Assembly (NCBI GenBank): GCA_018268455.1
Contig: JAFDWM010000008.1
Coordinates: 1 to 49,373 of the forward strand
Direction: 5' to 3'
Source of the DNA: Actinomycetota bacterium
Lineage (GTDB): Bacteria; Actinomycetota; Actinomycetes; Actinomycetales; Microbacteriaceae
DNA length: 49,373 bases
A program made the position numbers and the translations under genes. The notes under the pieces are model-generated. The model made no database searches and was not told the origin of the DNA. It saw nothing but the letters and a program-made list of their open reading frames with translations. Shown here piece by piece: positions 15,500 through 22,970 of the stretch (positions are counted from its first letter, which is position 1; each line of letters opens with the position of its first letter).

Positions 15500-16438
15500 A
15501 TGCCGGCATCTCGCAATCGCATCTCTGCCATCACGCGTCGAAAGCTGTTCGATTCGATCGCGCTGTCAGGGTTGGGTTGGTCGGGCCGTCTCCAGGAGCC
15601 GGACTTCCTTGGGCGCCTCTACGATCTGAGCAGCTTGCCGAGCACGGATACGCGGTATCGCGATGCGCATGGAGACATCTGGCAGCACCGCGTGAACAAC
15701 TACGACTGGGACGACGACTGGGTCTTCTCGGACAGTCGGTTCAACCTCGCGCATGGTGATGACGATGTAGTTCTCGCGTTCCTCGCCGAGATCTTGCATC
15801 CCCTCGTTCGTTCCGACGAATCGGAGGTCGCGGCGCTCCTCAAGGGCTTCAACGAGGCGCTGGCCCGCGACGGGTATGAACTGTATGCCTCCGATTGGAT
15901 TAGCGGGCACGCTGTCTATGGCTGGCGGCGACTCGACGCGTTTCACGGCTCAGCGCCCGAGTTGCGTCTGAGCGAGCGGCCGCTCACGGATCCTGCGGTG
16001 CTTCAGGAGCATCTCACTCGGATCCGGGCCGGGCTGGTGGCTGACCCGGCGGCGGCGATCTCCTCGTGCAAGAACCTGCTCGAGAGCCTGTTCAAGATCA
16101 TCCTGGACCGCAGTGGCGTGAGTTACGGCGGCAACGACGACGTGCCGCGCCTGTATCGCAAGGTCGCCGAGCTGCTAGCTCTGAATGCGGAAGCCGTCCC
16201 CGAGTCGGCTCGCGCCAGCCAGACCTCTCAGCAGATCCTCCGAACGCTCGTGACGACTGTGAGCTCACTTGCCGAGCTGCGCAACGAGCTCGGAATCGGA
16301 CATGGGCAATCGTCTCGCAGCGCAGCGCTTGCTCGCCATGCCCGTCTCGCTCTGAACGCAACCGTGACAATCGCGGAGTTCGTCCTCGATACGTGGCAGG
16401 CGCGCATCGAGTCTGGCGCGTTGGAGCTCCCCAGCTGA
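15500..16438 (+). CDS. AbiJ-type abortive infection protein (NTD3 plus HEPN-like C-terminus)
   Basis: The start is taken as the ATG at 15500 (MPASRNRISAITRRKLFD), preceded by TAGCAT seven bases away, so the transcript may be leaderless; the frame is open further upstream. The 312-residue product opens with the AbiJ N-terminal domain pattern: ITRRKLFDSI, FLGRLYDLSSLPSTD, DIWQHRVNNYDWDDDWVF. The C-terminal part fits the abortive-infection HEPN-like domain: SCKNLLESLFKIILD, VPRLYRKVAELL and the motif RNELGIGHG (Arg...His), expected to be RNA-cleaving. Such proteins shut the cell down on phage infection. It follows the EACC1-like gene and faces a second HEPN-like gene tail to tail. Confidence 0.75.
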   Translation: MPASRNRISAITRRKLFDSIALSGLGWSGRLQEPDFLGRLYDLSSLPSTDTRYRDAHGDIWQHRVNNYDWDDDWVFSDSRFNLAHGDDDVVLAFLAEILHPLVRSDESEVAALLKGFNEALARDGYELYASDWISGHAVYGWRRLDAFHGSAPELRLSERPLTDPAVLQEHLTRIRAGLVADPAAAISSCKNLLESLFKIILDRSGVSYGGNDDVPRLYRKVAELLALNAEAVPESARASQTSQQILRTLVTTVSSLAELRNELGIGHGQSSRSAALARHARLALNATVTIAEFVLDTWQARIESGALELPS

Positions 16439-16454
16439 CTTGCGACCGCTTCGA

Positions 16455-17102
16455 TCACATCCGGCGGATATTAGCGAGTGCCTCATCGAGGGTGTGGAGC
16501 GCGTGGAGGACTTGGATCGAGCGGCTGAAGATCAGGCTCTCAAACATGGCGTCGTCGGTCTTGGGCATGACGGAGCGAGAGACGACCCAGGCGGCCCCTG
16601 ATTCGATGCCGACGTCGTCGCTGAACATGTGTGCGGCGACCTCGTTGCGGATCTTCACGAGCGTCTCTTTGAAGGAGCGGTCATCGGCTATGTCCCGGAT
16701 GCTTGCCTTGTAGGTGTTCTGCCCCGCGGTGAGCCCCTCGATGTCGATGAAGTCAGCGAACCGACCGGTCTGCGTGCGTGCAGTGCGTTGCAGGTCTCCC
16801 AGGACCCTGTAGACGCCTTCGATGCTCTCGCGCAGGACGAGGGCGAGGAGCTTCTCGGTCGTGACCCGCGCAGCGGGGTCTGCGGCCATGGCGCGCAGCA
16901 GCACGCGCATGTCGACGTCGATCTGGACGATGAAGAACCGAGCGGCCGCGTATGCCTTGACTACCGCAGCCTCGTCGCCGGCGCCAGCAACGCTCTCGAC
17001 GTCACGCGCCCGGTGCTCGAGGGCCTCGACAGCGAGCGGGATGGTGCGGTCGAAGCCAGCGACGCTGTCGGCGTTGGATGGCGGCTGGCTGGGGCTGCTC
17101 AT
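16455..17102 (-). CDS. HEPN-like protein, possible RNase or toxin
   Basis: The start is taken as the ATG at 17102 (MSSPSQPPSNADSV). An ATG at 17156 would leave only 14 bases to the divergent gene. The 215-residue product is almost wholly helical (RTIPLAVEALEHRARDVESVAG; SIEGVYRVLGDLQRTARTQ) and contains KIRNEVAAHMFS, where R-N-x4-H fits the HEPN RNase motif. A helical segment after it (SLIFSRSIQVLHALHTLDEALANI) is also usual in HEPN folds. It is convergent with the AbiJ-type gene, 16 bases apart. The RNase idea is inference from one motif. Confidence 0.6.
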   Translation of the reverse strand: MSSPSQPPSNADSVAGFDRTIPLAVEALEHRARDVESVAGAGDEAAVVKAYAAARFFIVQIDVDMRVLLRAMAADPAARVTTEKLLALVLRESIEGVYRVLGDLQRTARTQTGRFADFIDIEGLTAGQNTYKASIRDIADDRSFKETLVKIRNEVAAHMFSDDVGIESGAAWVVSRSVMPKTDDAMFESLIFSRSIQVLHALHTLDEALANIRRM

Positions 17103-17156
17103 CGTCTCAGCGTGCCACCGAATCGGCGGGGCCGGTGGACGTCGATCGAAAGTCAT

Positions 17157-17168
17157 CTTAAAGTTAAG
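17157..17168. promoter_or_regulatory. Palindrome between divergent genes
   Basis: CTTAA-AG-TTAAG sits immediately before the ATG at 17171. It could be an operator for the AbrB-like gene or carry the -10 of a leaderless transcript. Confidence 0.35.
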
Positions 17169-17170
17169 GC

Positions 17171-17503
17171 ATGAGTGGGTTGTTGGTGCATGGGCCGCGG
17201 ATGATCGGGGCGCGTCGGCAGTTGTCTATCCCGCGGCGCGTGCTGGTGTCGGCGGGGATCGAGGTGCCGGGTCGGGTGCGGTTCGAGGTGGCCGAGGGGG
17301 TGGTGTGTGTGCGTCGCGCGGAGGAGGGTGAGGAGGGTGCTCAGATGGTGTCGAAGGTGGGCCAGCTTGTGACTCCGCCGTGGGTGATGCAGACTCTCGG
17401 GGTTGGTGTGGGCGGTGCGATCTATGCTCGGCCGCGGGCTGACGCCGTTGTGGAGGTCCTAGCCGGGTCTCGTCTGCAATTTGAGCTGGAGGGGGCAGCA
17501 TGA
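17171..17503 (+). CDS. AbrB-like small protein, putative regulator
   Basis: The 110-residue product begins MSGLLVHGPRMIGARRQLSI and continues PRRVLVSAGIEVPGRVRFEV, a strand-turn-helix-strand run resembling the swapped-hairpin AbrB/SpoVT fold of antitoxins and regulators. A second half (MVSKVGQLVTPPWVMQTLGV) could be another copy of that type. It overlaps the next gene by 4 bases, so they form a pair, convergent with the TGT-like gene. The AbrB assignment is tentative. Confidence 0.55.
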   Translation: MSGLLVHGPRMIGARRQLSIPRRVLVSAGIEVPGRVRFEVAEGVVCVRRAEEGEEGAQMVSKVGQLVTPPWVMQTLGVGVGGAIYARPRADAVVEVLAGSRLQFELEGAA

Positions 17504-18120
17504 GCATCTCGATCGTGCTGCAGACCCCTCGTCGGACTGCTGCCGATCGCGCGTGGGGTGAGCCCGGGCTGCGGGATGCCGCGGCCGCTCACGCGACTAC
17601 GACGCTGCTGCCGGGCGCGGCGGTGTTGCCGTTGACGACGTTCCTGGACGCGAACGTGTATCCGGTGGTCGTCTGGGACCGGCGCGCGCTGTCGTTGCGG
17701 CTGACCCGGATGGATGGCCCGGCGGTGTCGACGGATGCCGTGCGTGACCTGCTGGATGCGGGGTGCCCGACGGTGCTGCGGGTCGCGGCGATGGTCGGGG
17801 TGGGCGCGCCGACGCCGACGAGGCGGGCGTTGCGGCCGCTGCGGTCACTGGCGAGGACGATCGGGATGTTTCCCGTGTTCCCGCGCCGGTCGCCGCTGGT
17901 CGCGGAGGAGTTCGACGCGCAGGGGACGGCGCTGGTGGTGTGTGACGAGTCGAGCGTCGAGGTGCATGTGGGCGGCGATGCCGGCGTGCGGGCGGGCTCG
18001 GCGTTGAGCCCGTTGTGGCGTCGGGTGTATGAGGAGCGGTTGTTCGAGTGGGCGATCCGGTCGGATGCGCTGCCGTGCGCGTTACCGGCCGTCGAGGGCC
18101 TTCACCCAGGAGTCGAGTGA
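17500..18120 (+). CDS. Uncharacterised partner of the AbrB-like gene
   Basis: The start overlaps the previous stop by 4 bases (ATGA). The 206-residue product has an alpha/beta look (VVVWDRRALSLRLTRMDGPA; AVRDLLDAGCPTVLRVAAMVGVG), an Arg-rich middle (RRALRPLRSLARTIGMFPVF) and a C-terminal helix (WRRVYEERLFEWAIRSDALP). No motif was recognised. Its 3' end overlaps the convergent TGT-like gene by 39 bases, so the two convergent pairs (17171-18120 and 18082-20261) form one tight four-gene block and may act together. Confidence 0.6.
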   Translation: MSISIVLQTPRRTAADRAWGEPGLRDAAAAHATTTLLPGAAVLPLTTFLDANVYPVVVWDRRALSLRLTRMDGPAVSTDAVRDLLDAGCPTVLRVAAMVGVGAPTPTRRALRPLRSLARTIGMFPVFPRRSPLVAEEFDAQGTALVVCDESSVEVHVGGDAGVRAGSALSPLWRRVYEERLFEWAIRSDALPCALPAVEGLHPGVE

Positions 18121-19173
18121 GCGGGCAGGCGCCCAGCGGACGTCTTCCATCTCGACCTGGATCTCGGAGTGCAGGGTCTGGGCGTTCATCGCCTTCTCGC
18201 GGAACGACTTGAGGTTCTCCTCGCGGGTTCCGGAGAGCAGGTTCGCCGCGAACGTGGCGATCGAGCCGATGCTGTGTTCGGGTGCGGTGTGCTCGGTGAC
18301 GTGGTCGAAGACCGCGCCGCCTTCGCAGATGTTGCAGTCGCACCAGAAGTAGTCGGCGGGGACCTGCGCGGCGACCAGCGGGAGCCGCTCGAGCAGGTGG
18401 TAGGACATCAGCCGCGGGACCAGCACGGAGGTGCCGGGGCTGCGGCCGCCGCCCTTGGAGGGCCAGATGTGGCGGAGGGTGCTGCTGGTGCCGACCGCGC
18501 CGAACCGGGCGCCGGCGGCGACCGCGGCGACGGCGGAGAGGTCGGTGCGCAGCAGCGCGATGCTCACCTGTGAGCCGAGCACGTGCAGCAGGCCGCGGAC
18601 GGTGTCGACGGCGCCGAACGGGTCGGTGCTGTGGCCCAGGGCGAGGGCGACGGGGACGCCGGCGCGGTCGATCGCGGTGCGCAGCTGGTCGGCGGAGTTC
18701 TTCAGGATGAGGGACTCGATGGGCAGCATCGTCATCACAGTCCCGGAAGCCTGGCTCGCGATGTCTGCGCCGCGGCCGAGCGCGAGGTCGACCTGGGCGA
18801 TGTTCTCGAGGCTGATGTAGCCGGTGTCGGTGAGCGCGACCGGCGCGCCGTGGTCGAGTTGCCAGGTGACCCATTCGAGGCTGAGCGGTGCGTCGCCGGT
18901 GGCGCGGTTCTTGCCGGAGTAGCGGTTCGCGTCGAACAGGATGCGCGATTCGGGGCCGGCGATGGAGCGGTGGGTGGTGAGCAGCTTGTCGGCGGCGGCG
19001 GTCTTGTTGCCGCCGGCGACGGTGTAGAGGGCGGTGATGCCCGCGTTGCGGCTGAACGCGGCGATGCGGTCGACCTTGGACTGCGGTGCGTGGATGAGGA
19101 TGGCGCTGTCGATGCCCGTCCCGGCGGGAACCGGGGCGGGATGGTGACCGGAGGGCGGGGCGAGGTCGGTCAT
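18082..19173 (-). CDS. TGT-like TIM-barrel zinc protein (putative)
   Basis: The start is the ATG at 19173, overlapping the XRE-ImmA stop by 4 bases; the open frame upstream is antisense read-through. The 363-residue product has repeated beta-alpha units (ILFDANRYSGKN; APVALTDTGYISLENI; PVALALGHSTDPF; ARFGAVGTSSTLRHIWP), as in a TIM barrel. Near the end is a CxCxxC cluster, CDCNICEGG with Cys278, Cys280, Cys283, followed by histidines from 291 on. CxCxxC plus His in this place is the zinc site of tRNA-guanine transglycosylases and their DNA-modifying relatives (DpdA). A base-exchange role is possible but unproven. It is co-transcribed with the XRE-ImmA gene. Confidence 0.5.
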   Translation of the reverse strand: MTDLAPPSGHHPAPVPAGTGIDSAILIHAPQSKVDRIAAFSRNAGITALYTVAGGNKTAAADKLLTTHRSIAGPESRILFDANRYSGKNRATGDAPLSLEWVTWQLDHGAPVALTDTGYISLENIAQVDLALGRGADIASQASGTVMTMLPIESLILKNSADQLRTAIDRAGVPVALALGHSTDPFGAVDTVRGLLHVLGSQVSIALLRTDLSAVAAVAAGARFGAVGTSSTLRHIWPSKGGGRSPGTSVLVPRLMSYHLLERLPLVAAQVPADYFWCDCNICEGGAVFDHVTEHTAPEHSIGSIATFAANLLSGTREENLKSFREKAMNAQTLHSEIQVEMEDVRWAPARSLDSWVKALDGR

Positions 19174-20261
19174 GTTGCGGCTCCCAACGTGATCGGAACG
19201 AGGTTCTCGGGTTGCGGGTTCTCCCCGAGGTAGTGACGGCGGAAGCCGTCTTCGGTCATGCCCGCCAGCCGTGCGATATCGGCGACGCTCTGGTGGCGGA
19301 TGTTCTTGTGGGCGTTGATGATCTGGGTGAGGGTGGACGGGGTCTCGACGGCGACGTCGCCGGGTTCGCTGTTGCGCCAGCCCATCTGGCCGAGGCGCAT
19401 GTTGAACTCGCGGTATTGCCGGTCGGTGATGATCTCCAGGTCGTAGGCGCGGCGGATCAGCGCGCCGATCGACATGCCCCACTTCTCCTTCAGGGTCAGC
19501 AGCCGCCGGAACTCTCCGGTGCGCAGCCCTGCCAGGTCGGGGCGGATGCTGTCGGCGGGCGCGAGCAGCTCGCCGGCGAACTTGTTGGCCTGGTCCTCCT
19601 GCTCAGGGCCGGGGATGTCGTGCATCAGCAGGTGCCCGAGCTCGTGCGCGACCGTGAACCGGAGCCGGTCGGGGGCGAGGCCCTTGGTTACCAGCATCAT
19701 CGGGAACCGGGACTGGTCGCCGGGCCAGGTGGAGACGGCGTCCTGCCCGGGGGTCGAGAGGGGGCGTTCGATCACGATGATGCCGGCGGACTCGACGATG
19801 CCGACGAGGTTGCGGATCGGCCCGTCGCCGAGGTCCCAGCGTTCCCGGAGCCGGCGAGCGACCTCGCGGGGATCGCCGTCCAGGTCGATCGGGTCACGGA
19901 CCAGGGTGCGTTGCGGCTGCGGCGCGATCCCGGTGAGCAGGCCCTCCATCGTGAGCCTGGTCAGGTGCGTGAGCGCTTCGATGCGTCGCATCGTGCGAAC
20001 CGTCATCGTGCTCGCCCGGCGGCGGTGGTGCAGGCAGCTGATCGCTAGGCCCGGGACGGTGGGCTGCTCCTCGAGGATCTCCGGCGGGCAGTCCAGCGCC
20101 TTCACGAGCGCGTCCCGGCGATCCGGGGTGAGCTCCAGCGCCCCGGTCTCCAGGCGGGAGATGACAGCCTGCGAGACCCCCGCCTCTCGCGCCAGCTCGG
20201 TCTGGTTCCAGCCCTTCGCCTCACGCAGCAGGGTGATCATCGAGATCGCCGCATCCGCCAT
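19170..20261 (-). CDS. XRE regulator fused to ImmA/IrrE metallopeptidase
   Basis: The ATG at 20261 has GGAGGTGA upstream. The 363-residue product has an N-terminal XRE helix-turn-helix (WNQTELAREAGVSQAVISRLETG, residues 18-40), a linker, then an ImmA/IrrE peptidase domain with HELGHLLMH at 206-214 and an acidic stretch (QEDQANKFAGELLAP) carrying the third ligand. The C-terminus has a further helix-turn-helix-like part (SVADIARLAGMTEDGFRRHY). Proteins of this type cleave or displace repressors to switch on mobile-element or toxin genes. Being 4-base coupled to the TGT-like gene, it most likely senses a signal and controls that protein or acts as its antitoxin-like partner. Confidence 0.85.
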   Translation of the reverse strand: MADAAISMITLLREAKGWNQTELAREAGVSQAVISRLETGALELTPDRRDALVKALDCPPEILEEQPTVPGLAISCLHHRRRASTMTVRTMRRIEALTHLTRLTMEGLLTGIAPQPQRTLVRDPIDLDGDPREVARRLRERWDLGDGPIRNLVGIVESAGIIVIERPLSTPGQDAVSTWPGDQSRFPMMLVTKGLAPDRLRFTVAHELGHLLMHDIPGPEQEDQANKFAGELLAPADSIRPDLAGLRTGEFRRLLTLKEKWGMSIGALIRRAYDLEIITDRQYREFNMRLGQMGWRNSEPGDVAVETPSTLTQIINAHKNIRHQSVADIARLAGMTEDGFRRHYLGENPQPENLVPITLGAAT

Positions 20262-20484
20262 CAGTCACCTCCGCCGACAAGGCTAGCATAAGAACTGCAT
20301 TGTTTGCCGGGTACATGTGCCGCTTGGTCGAGCGGCGTGTCGCCAGATAGTGGGTTGTGGTGCGAGGGGCTCCCCTATGTGCGGGACGGATCGTTGGCGA
20401 TGCCCATCATGCAGCAGGCCTCCGACTCCGACGCCGAAGTCTGGGGGTGCGCGATCCCGGCAGGTCTCTCTCGAGGAGGTCGCC

Positions 20485-20766
20485 ATGACCGGAACGTCGA
20501 CGCTGGTGGAGTTGCTACTGGCCCGGATCGAGCAGGACGAGCGGATTGTCGACTTGTCGCACCGGCATCCTCACGCGAGGCGTTACGGACGGCCGCCAGC
20601 TGATCGCGGTCGGGTCGCTATTCACGCTGGAACACTGCTATCGCTGTCCGACTCCCGCACACCTTCCTGTCGATCGGGCGTAAAGGCTCGCCCTCGCGCG
20701 ATCACGGACAGTGATCGCTCGCCCCAGGGCGCGCCGGTCGGTCAGCGGAGGCAAGTTCGATGGTGA
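20485..20766 (+). CDS. Remnant small protein (DUF6221-like start)
   Basis: A strong GAGGAGG precedes the ATG at 20485. The first residues, MTGTSTLVELLLARIEQDER, look like the beginning of DUF6221-type actinobacterial mobile-element proteins. After about residue 40 the sequence becomes Arg/Ser-rich (PSCRSGVKARPRAITDSDRS), with codon bias lost, and it runs over the 3' end of the convergent XRE gene. I read it as a frameshifted or truncated gene. Confidence 0.4.
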   Translation: MTGTSTLVELLLARIEQDERIVDLSHRHPHARRYGRPPADRGRVAIHAGTLLSLSDSRTPSCRSGVKARPRAITDSDRSPQGAPVGQRRQVRW

Positions 20767-21040
20767 GTTGGCGGTCGACGGCGCGCGCGATTCGTCGAAG
20801 TGTGGAGAGGGTGGGCTGCTGAGATCCGTTCTCGATGGCGGAGATGACGGACTGCTTCGAGCCGACTCGATCCGCGAGTGCCGCCTGGCTGAGACCCGCG
20901 GCCGTGCGCGCCTGATAGACCATCTCTGCCATCGCGCGCCGTGCCTCTTCCTCTTCGAGCGCGGCGTCGAACCGTGCGCGCTCGTCTGTCGTCATGGCCG
21001 CGAGCGATGCGACTTCCAGCTCCCGAAACGGAGTGCTCAT
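20702..21040 (-). CDS. XRE-family antitoxin-like protein (HigA type)
   Basis: The 112-residue product has an N-terminal helical linker (TTDERARFDAALEEEEARRA) and a clear XRE domain with the helix-turn-helix LSQAALADRVGSKQSVISAIENG, then QPTLSTLRRIARAVDRQLTI. This layout is typical of HigA/XRE antitoxins. Its ATG overlaps the stop of a short upstream frame (TGATG), as in higBA-type operons, but the upstream gene seems to be only a fragment. It is therefore an orphan antitoxin or a lone repressor. Confidence 0.75.
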   Translation of the reverse strand: MSTPFRELEVASLAAMTTDERARFDAALEEEEARRAMAEMVYQARTAAGLSQAALADRVGSKQSVISAIENGSQQPTLSTLRRIARAVDRQLTIELASADRPARPGASDHCP

Positions 21041-21210
21041 CAGTTCTTTCCTTGCTTGTGTCTTGCTTGCGCCCGACGAGCTCGAAGAATCTCGCCACGC
21101 TCATTGTTGCGCCATGTGCCCGCGGACTGCACCGTGTAGGCGGGCTTGCGTCGGTCGCGTTTCCGTAGGACACTTCTCTGTTCTGCTTGGAAGGGGCACC
21201 GGTGACGCAC
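21040..21210 (-). pseudogene. Remnant of a toxin-like gene upstream of the antitoxin
   Basis: The frame ends in TGA overlapping the antitoxin ATG and reads back through KPAYTVQSAGTWRNNERGEI and a basic tail, RARRAQARHKQGKN. Going upstream it soon enters the divergent gene at 21202, so at most about 56 residues from GTG 21210 are possible. The coupling is what a HigB/RelE-type toxin would show, but too little is left to name it. Confidence 0.35.
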
Positions 21211-21663
21211 GATGATGGCGATGTCGACTGGGAGGAGGTCATCCGCGGCATGATCGCGCGCAGCGCCGAGTCTGCTCCCACCGAGCCGGGGGTATACCGG
21301 ATGCCGTGTGGGAACTGCTACGTCGACTTCTTCCTCACCTCGGACGGCGCCGAACGGTGGCTCGTCCCCGGCGATGAGCGCAGCTACACCCGCGACACCG
21401 TCGCCGTCGCCCGGCACGGCGACTACCCGTGGGAGCGTATGTACACCCTCGCCCACGCCGCCGCAGAGATCCGGCGCCGCGCGGCCGACGTCGGGAGACC
21501 CGTTGATGCCTTGATTGAGGAACTGGCAATGATCGCGGAAGCGGCGGACGCAGCCGAGAACGAGGAGATCGCCCGCATCGTCCGGGAACGGCCCACCGAC
21601 AGTGAGGACATCCCGCTGGCCGACCTCGCTCGGAAGTTCGGGATCGATCTCGACGAACTCTAG
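21202..21663 (+). CDS. Uncharacterised acidic protein
   Basis: The start is taken as the GTG at 21202, which has GGAAGGGG five bases upstream; a TTG at 21187 would include that site. The 153-residue product has a beta-rich N-terminal part with a Cys pair (GVYRMPCGNCYVDFFLTSDG), followed by helices (MYTLAHAAAEIRRRAADVG; ALIEELAMIAEAADAAENEE). No family was recognised. It precedes the phosphoesterase gene by 79 bases, in which TCTATC/CTAGA-rich repeats occur (21666-21706). Confidence 0.6.
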   Translation: MTHDDGDVDWEEVIRGMIARSAESAPTEPGVYRMPCGNCYVDFFLTSDGAERWLVPGDERSYTRDTVAVARHGDYPWERMYTLAHAAAEIRRRAADVGRPVDALIEELAMIAEAADAAENEEIARIVRERPTDSEDIPLADLARKFGIDLDEL

Positions 21664-21742
21664 CGATATCTATCCGGGTCTATCGAAACGCTAGACATCG
21701 CTAGATTCTGCAAGAGCATCCATCACCTGCGAGAGGCCTGCC

Positions 21743-22540
21743 ATGAGTGAGTATCCGTGGTTCGACTTCGACCAGGTCGACTACGTCACTGCGGACACCC
21801 ACTTCGACCACGCGCGGATCAGCGAGCTCGCGGAACGCCCGTTCACCACCGTCGACGACATGAACACCGAACTCGTCCGCAGTTGGAATGAGGTCGTCAG
21901 CCCGACCGATGTGGTGCTGCATCTCGGGGATGTCGCACTCGGACCGATCGAAGAATCGATCGGCCTCACCGCGCAGCTGAACGGTTGCCGATACCTGGTA
22001 CCCGGAAACCATGACCGGGTGTCGCCCGCGACGCAGTCGAGGAAGGCGATCGAAAGGTTCGCGCCGCTCTACGAGGCGGCCGGGTGGACCATCCTGCCGG
22101 AGGTCATCGAAGGGACCCGGCGCGGGTACCGGATCCTCGCCTCCCACTACCCCTACAAGGGCGACTCCCAAGAGTCGGACCGGCACACCACGCACCGGCC
22201 GCGCTGGGACGACGGGATCCCGCTCCTGCATGGCCACACCCACGCACGCGATCACGGCCCCATCGGCCACCAGTTCCACGTCGGCGTCGACGCCCACGGG
22301 TACGCGCCCATCCCCTTCACCGTCATCGACGCCTGGATCCGCAACCTGCCGGACGTCGAGCCGTGGCTCGATGTCACGATCCGTGAGGCCCGTCAACTCG
22401 TCGCGGACTTTGACGCCAGCGAGACCTCGAACTCCGATGCCCTGTTTTACCAGATGGGATACAACGAACTGCTGATCGCGCTCGAGGACCTCCTCGGCGC
22501 GCTGGACCGCCAGTGGCCCCGCCGTGACGAATCGTGTTGA
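21743..22540 (+). CDS. Calcineurin-like metallophosphoesterase
   Basis: The 265-residue product contains the whole set of metallophosphoesterase motifs: DTHFDH near residue 18, HLGDVA near 57, PGNHDR near 83, SHYPYKG near 135 and HGHTH near 160. These ligand two metals for phosphodiester or phosphomonoester cleavage. The spacing is that of the small bacterial and phage-type phosphoesterases rather than MutT- or UDP-type enzymes. The C-terminal 60 residues are helical and unrelated to the core. In a defence-rich region it might act on a nucleotide signal or nucleic acid end, but its substrate cannot be read from sequence. The frame is intact and well biased. Confidence 0.85.
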   Translation: MSEYPWFDFDQVDYVTADTHFDHARISELAERPFTTVDDMNTELVRSWNEVVSPTDVVLHLGDVALGPIEESIGLTAQLNGCRYLVPGNHDRVSPATQSRKAIERFAPLYEAAGWTILPEVIEGTRRGYRILASHYPYKGDSQESDRHTTHRPRWDDGIPLLHGHTHARDHGPIGHQFHVGVDAHGYAPIPFTVIDAWIRNLPDVEPWLDVTIREARQLVADFDASETSNSDALFYQMGYNELLIALEDLLGALDRQWPRRDESC

Positions 22541-22970
22541 TCGCGAGCAGCAGTCATGTGCCGGCGGAACCGCGGAGCCGTGTCAAGGGAAAGCGATGCT
22601 GTGGGATTGAACGGCAGCCCGATCAAAATCGGGCCAGTTTGTGACGGCTCTCATGAGACAAATCGGTGCCAGCGTCGATCCGGTCGAGCAAGGGGTTCAG
22701 GTCAGCGGGTTCACGCATGACAGTTGGTCATGAGATCCCACAATCAGCCGCCGGTCTGTCAGATCGTATACGTACTGCCGCACACCCGAAGCGGAGGGCG
22801 GCATCCCTACCGTCACGACGCACCGTCCCGGGAACCACCAGCGGAGAGCCTTCACTGAGAGACTGCCGTAGGCGCGAATCGTGGTCTCGCAACCTCAGCA
22901 TCATGATCTCCGGAGAGATCAGTCGCGGACTCGTACGGTATCTACGCGGCAGCCCGGAGAGAGGGAGCAG
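22541..22970. other. Intergenic region before the NACHT gene
   Basis: No credible gene is seen in 430 bases. A small hairpin (CCCGAT/ATCGGG, 22618-22633) may end transcription of the phosphoesterase, though no T-run follows. A palindrome, GATCTCCGGAGAGATC at about 22911-22926, lies 45 bases before the NACHT start and is a candidate operator. Confidence 0.4.

Noticed and set aside
18082-19482. Longer form of the TGT-like protein beginning at 19482
   Set aside because: The extra N-terminal part lies in the XRE-ImmA gene and is Arg/His-rich read-through. The ATG at 19173 gives the usual 4-base overlap.
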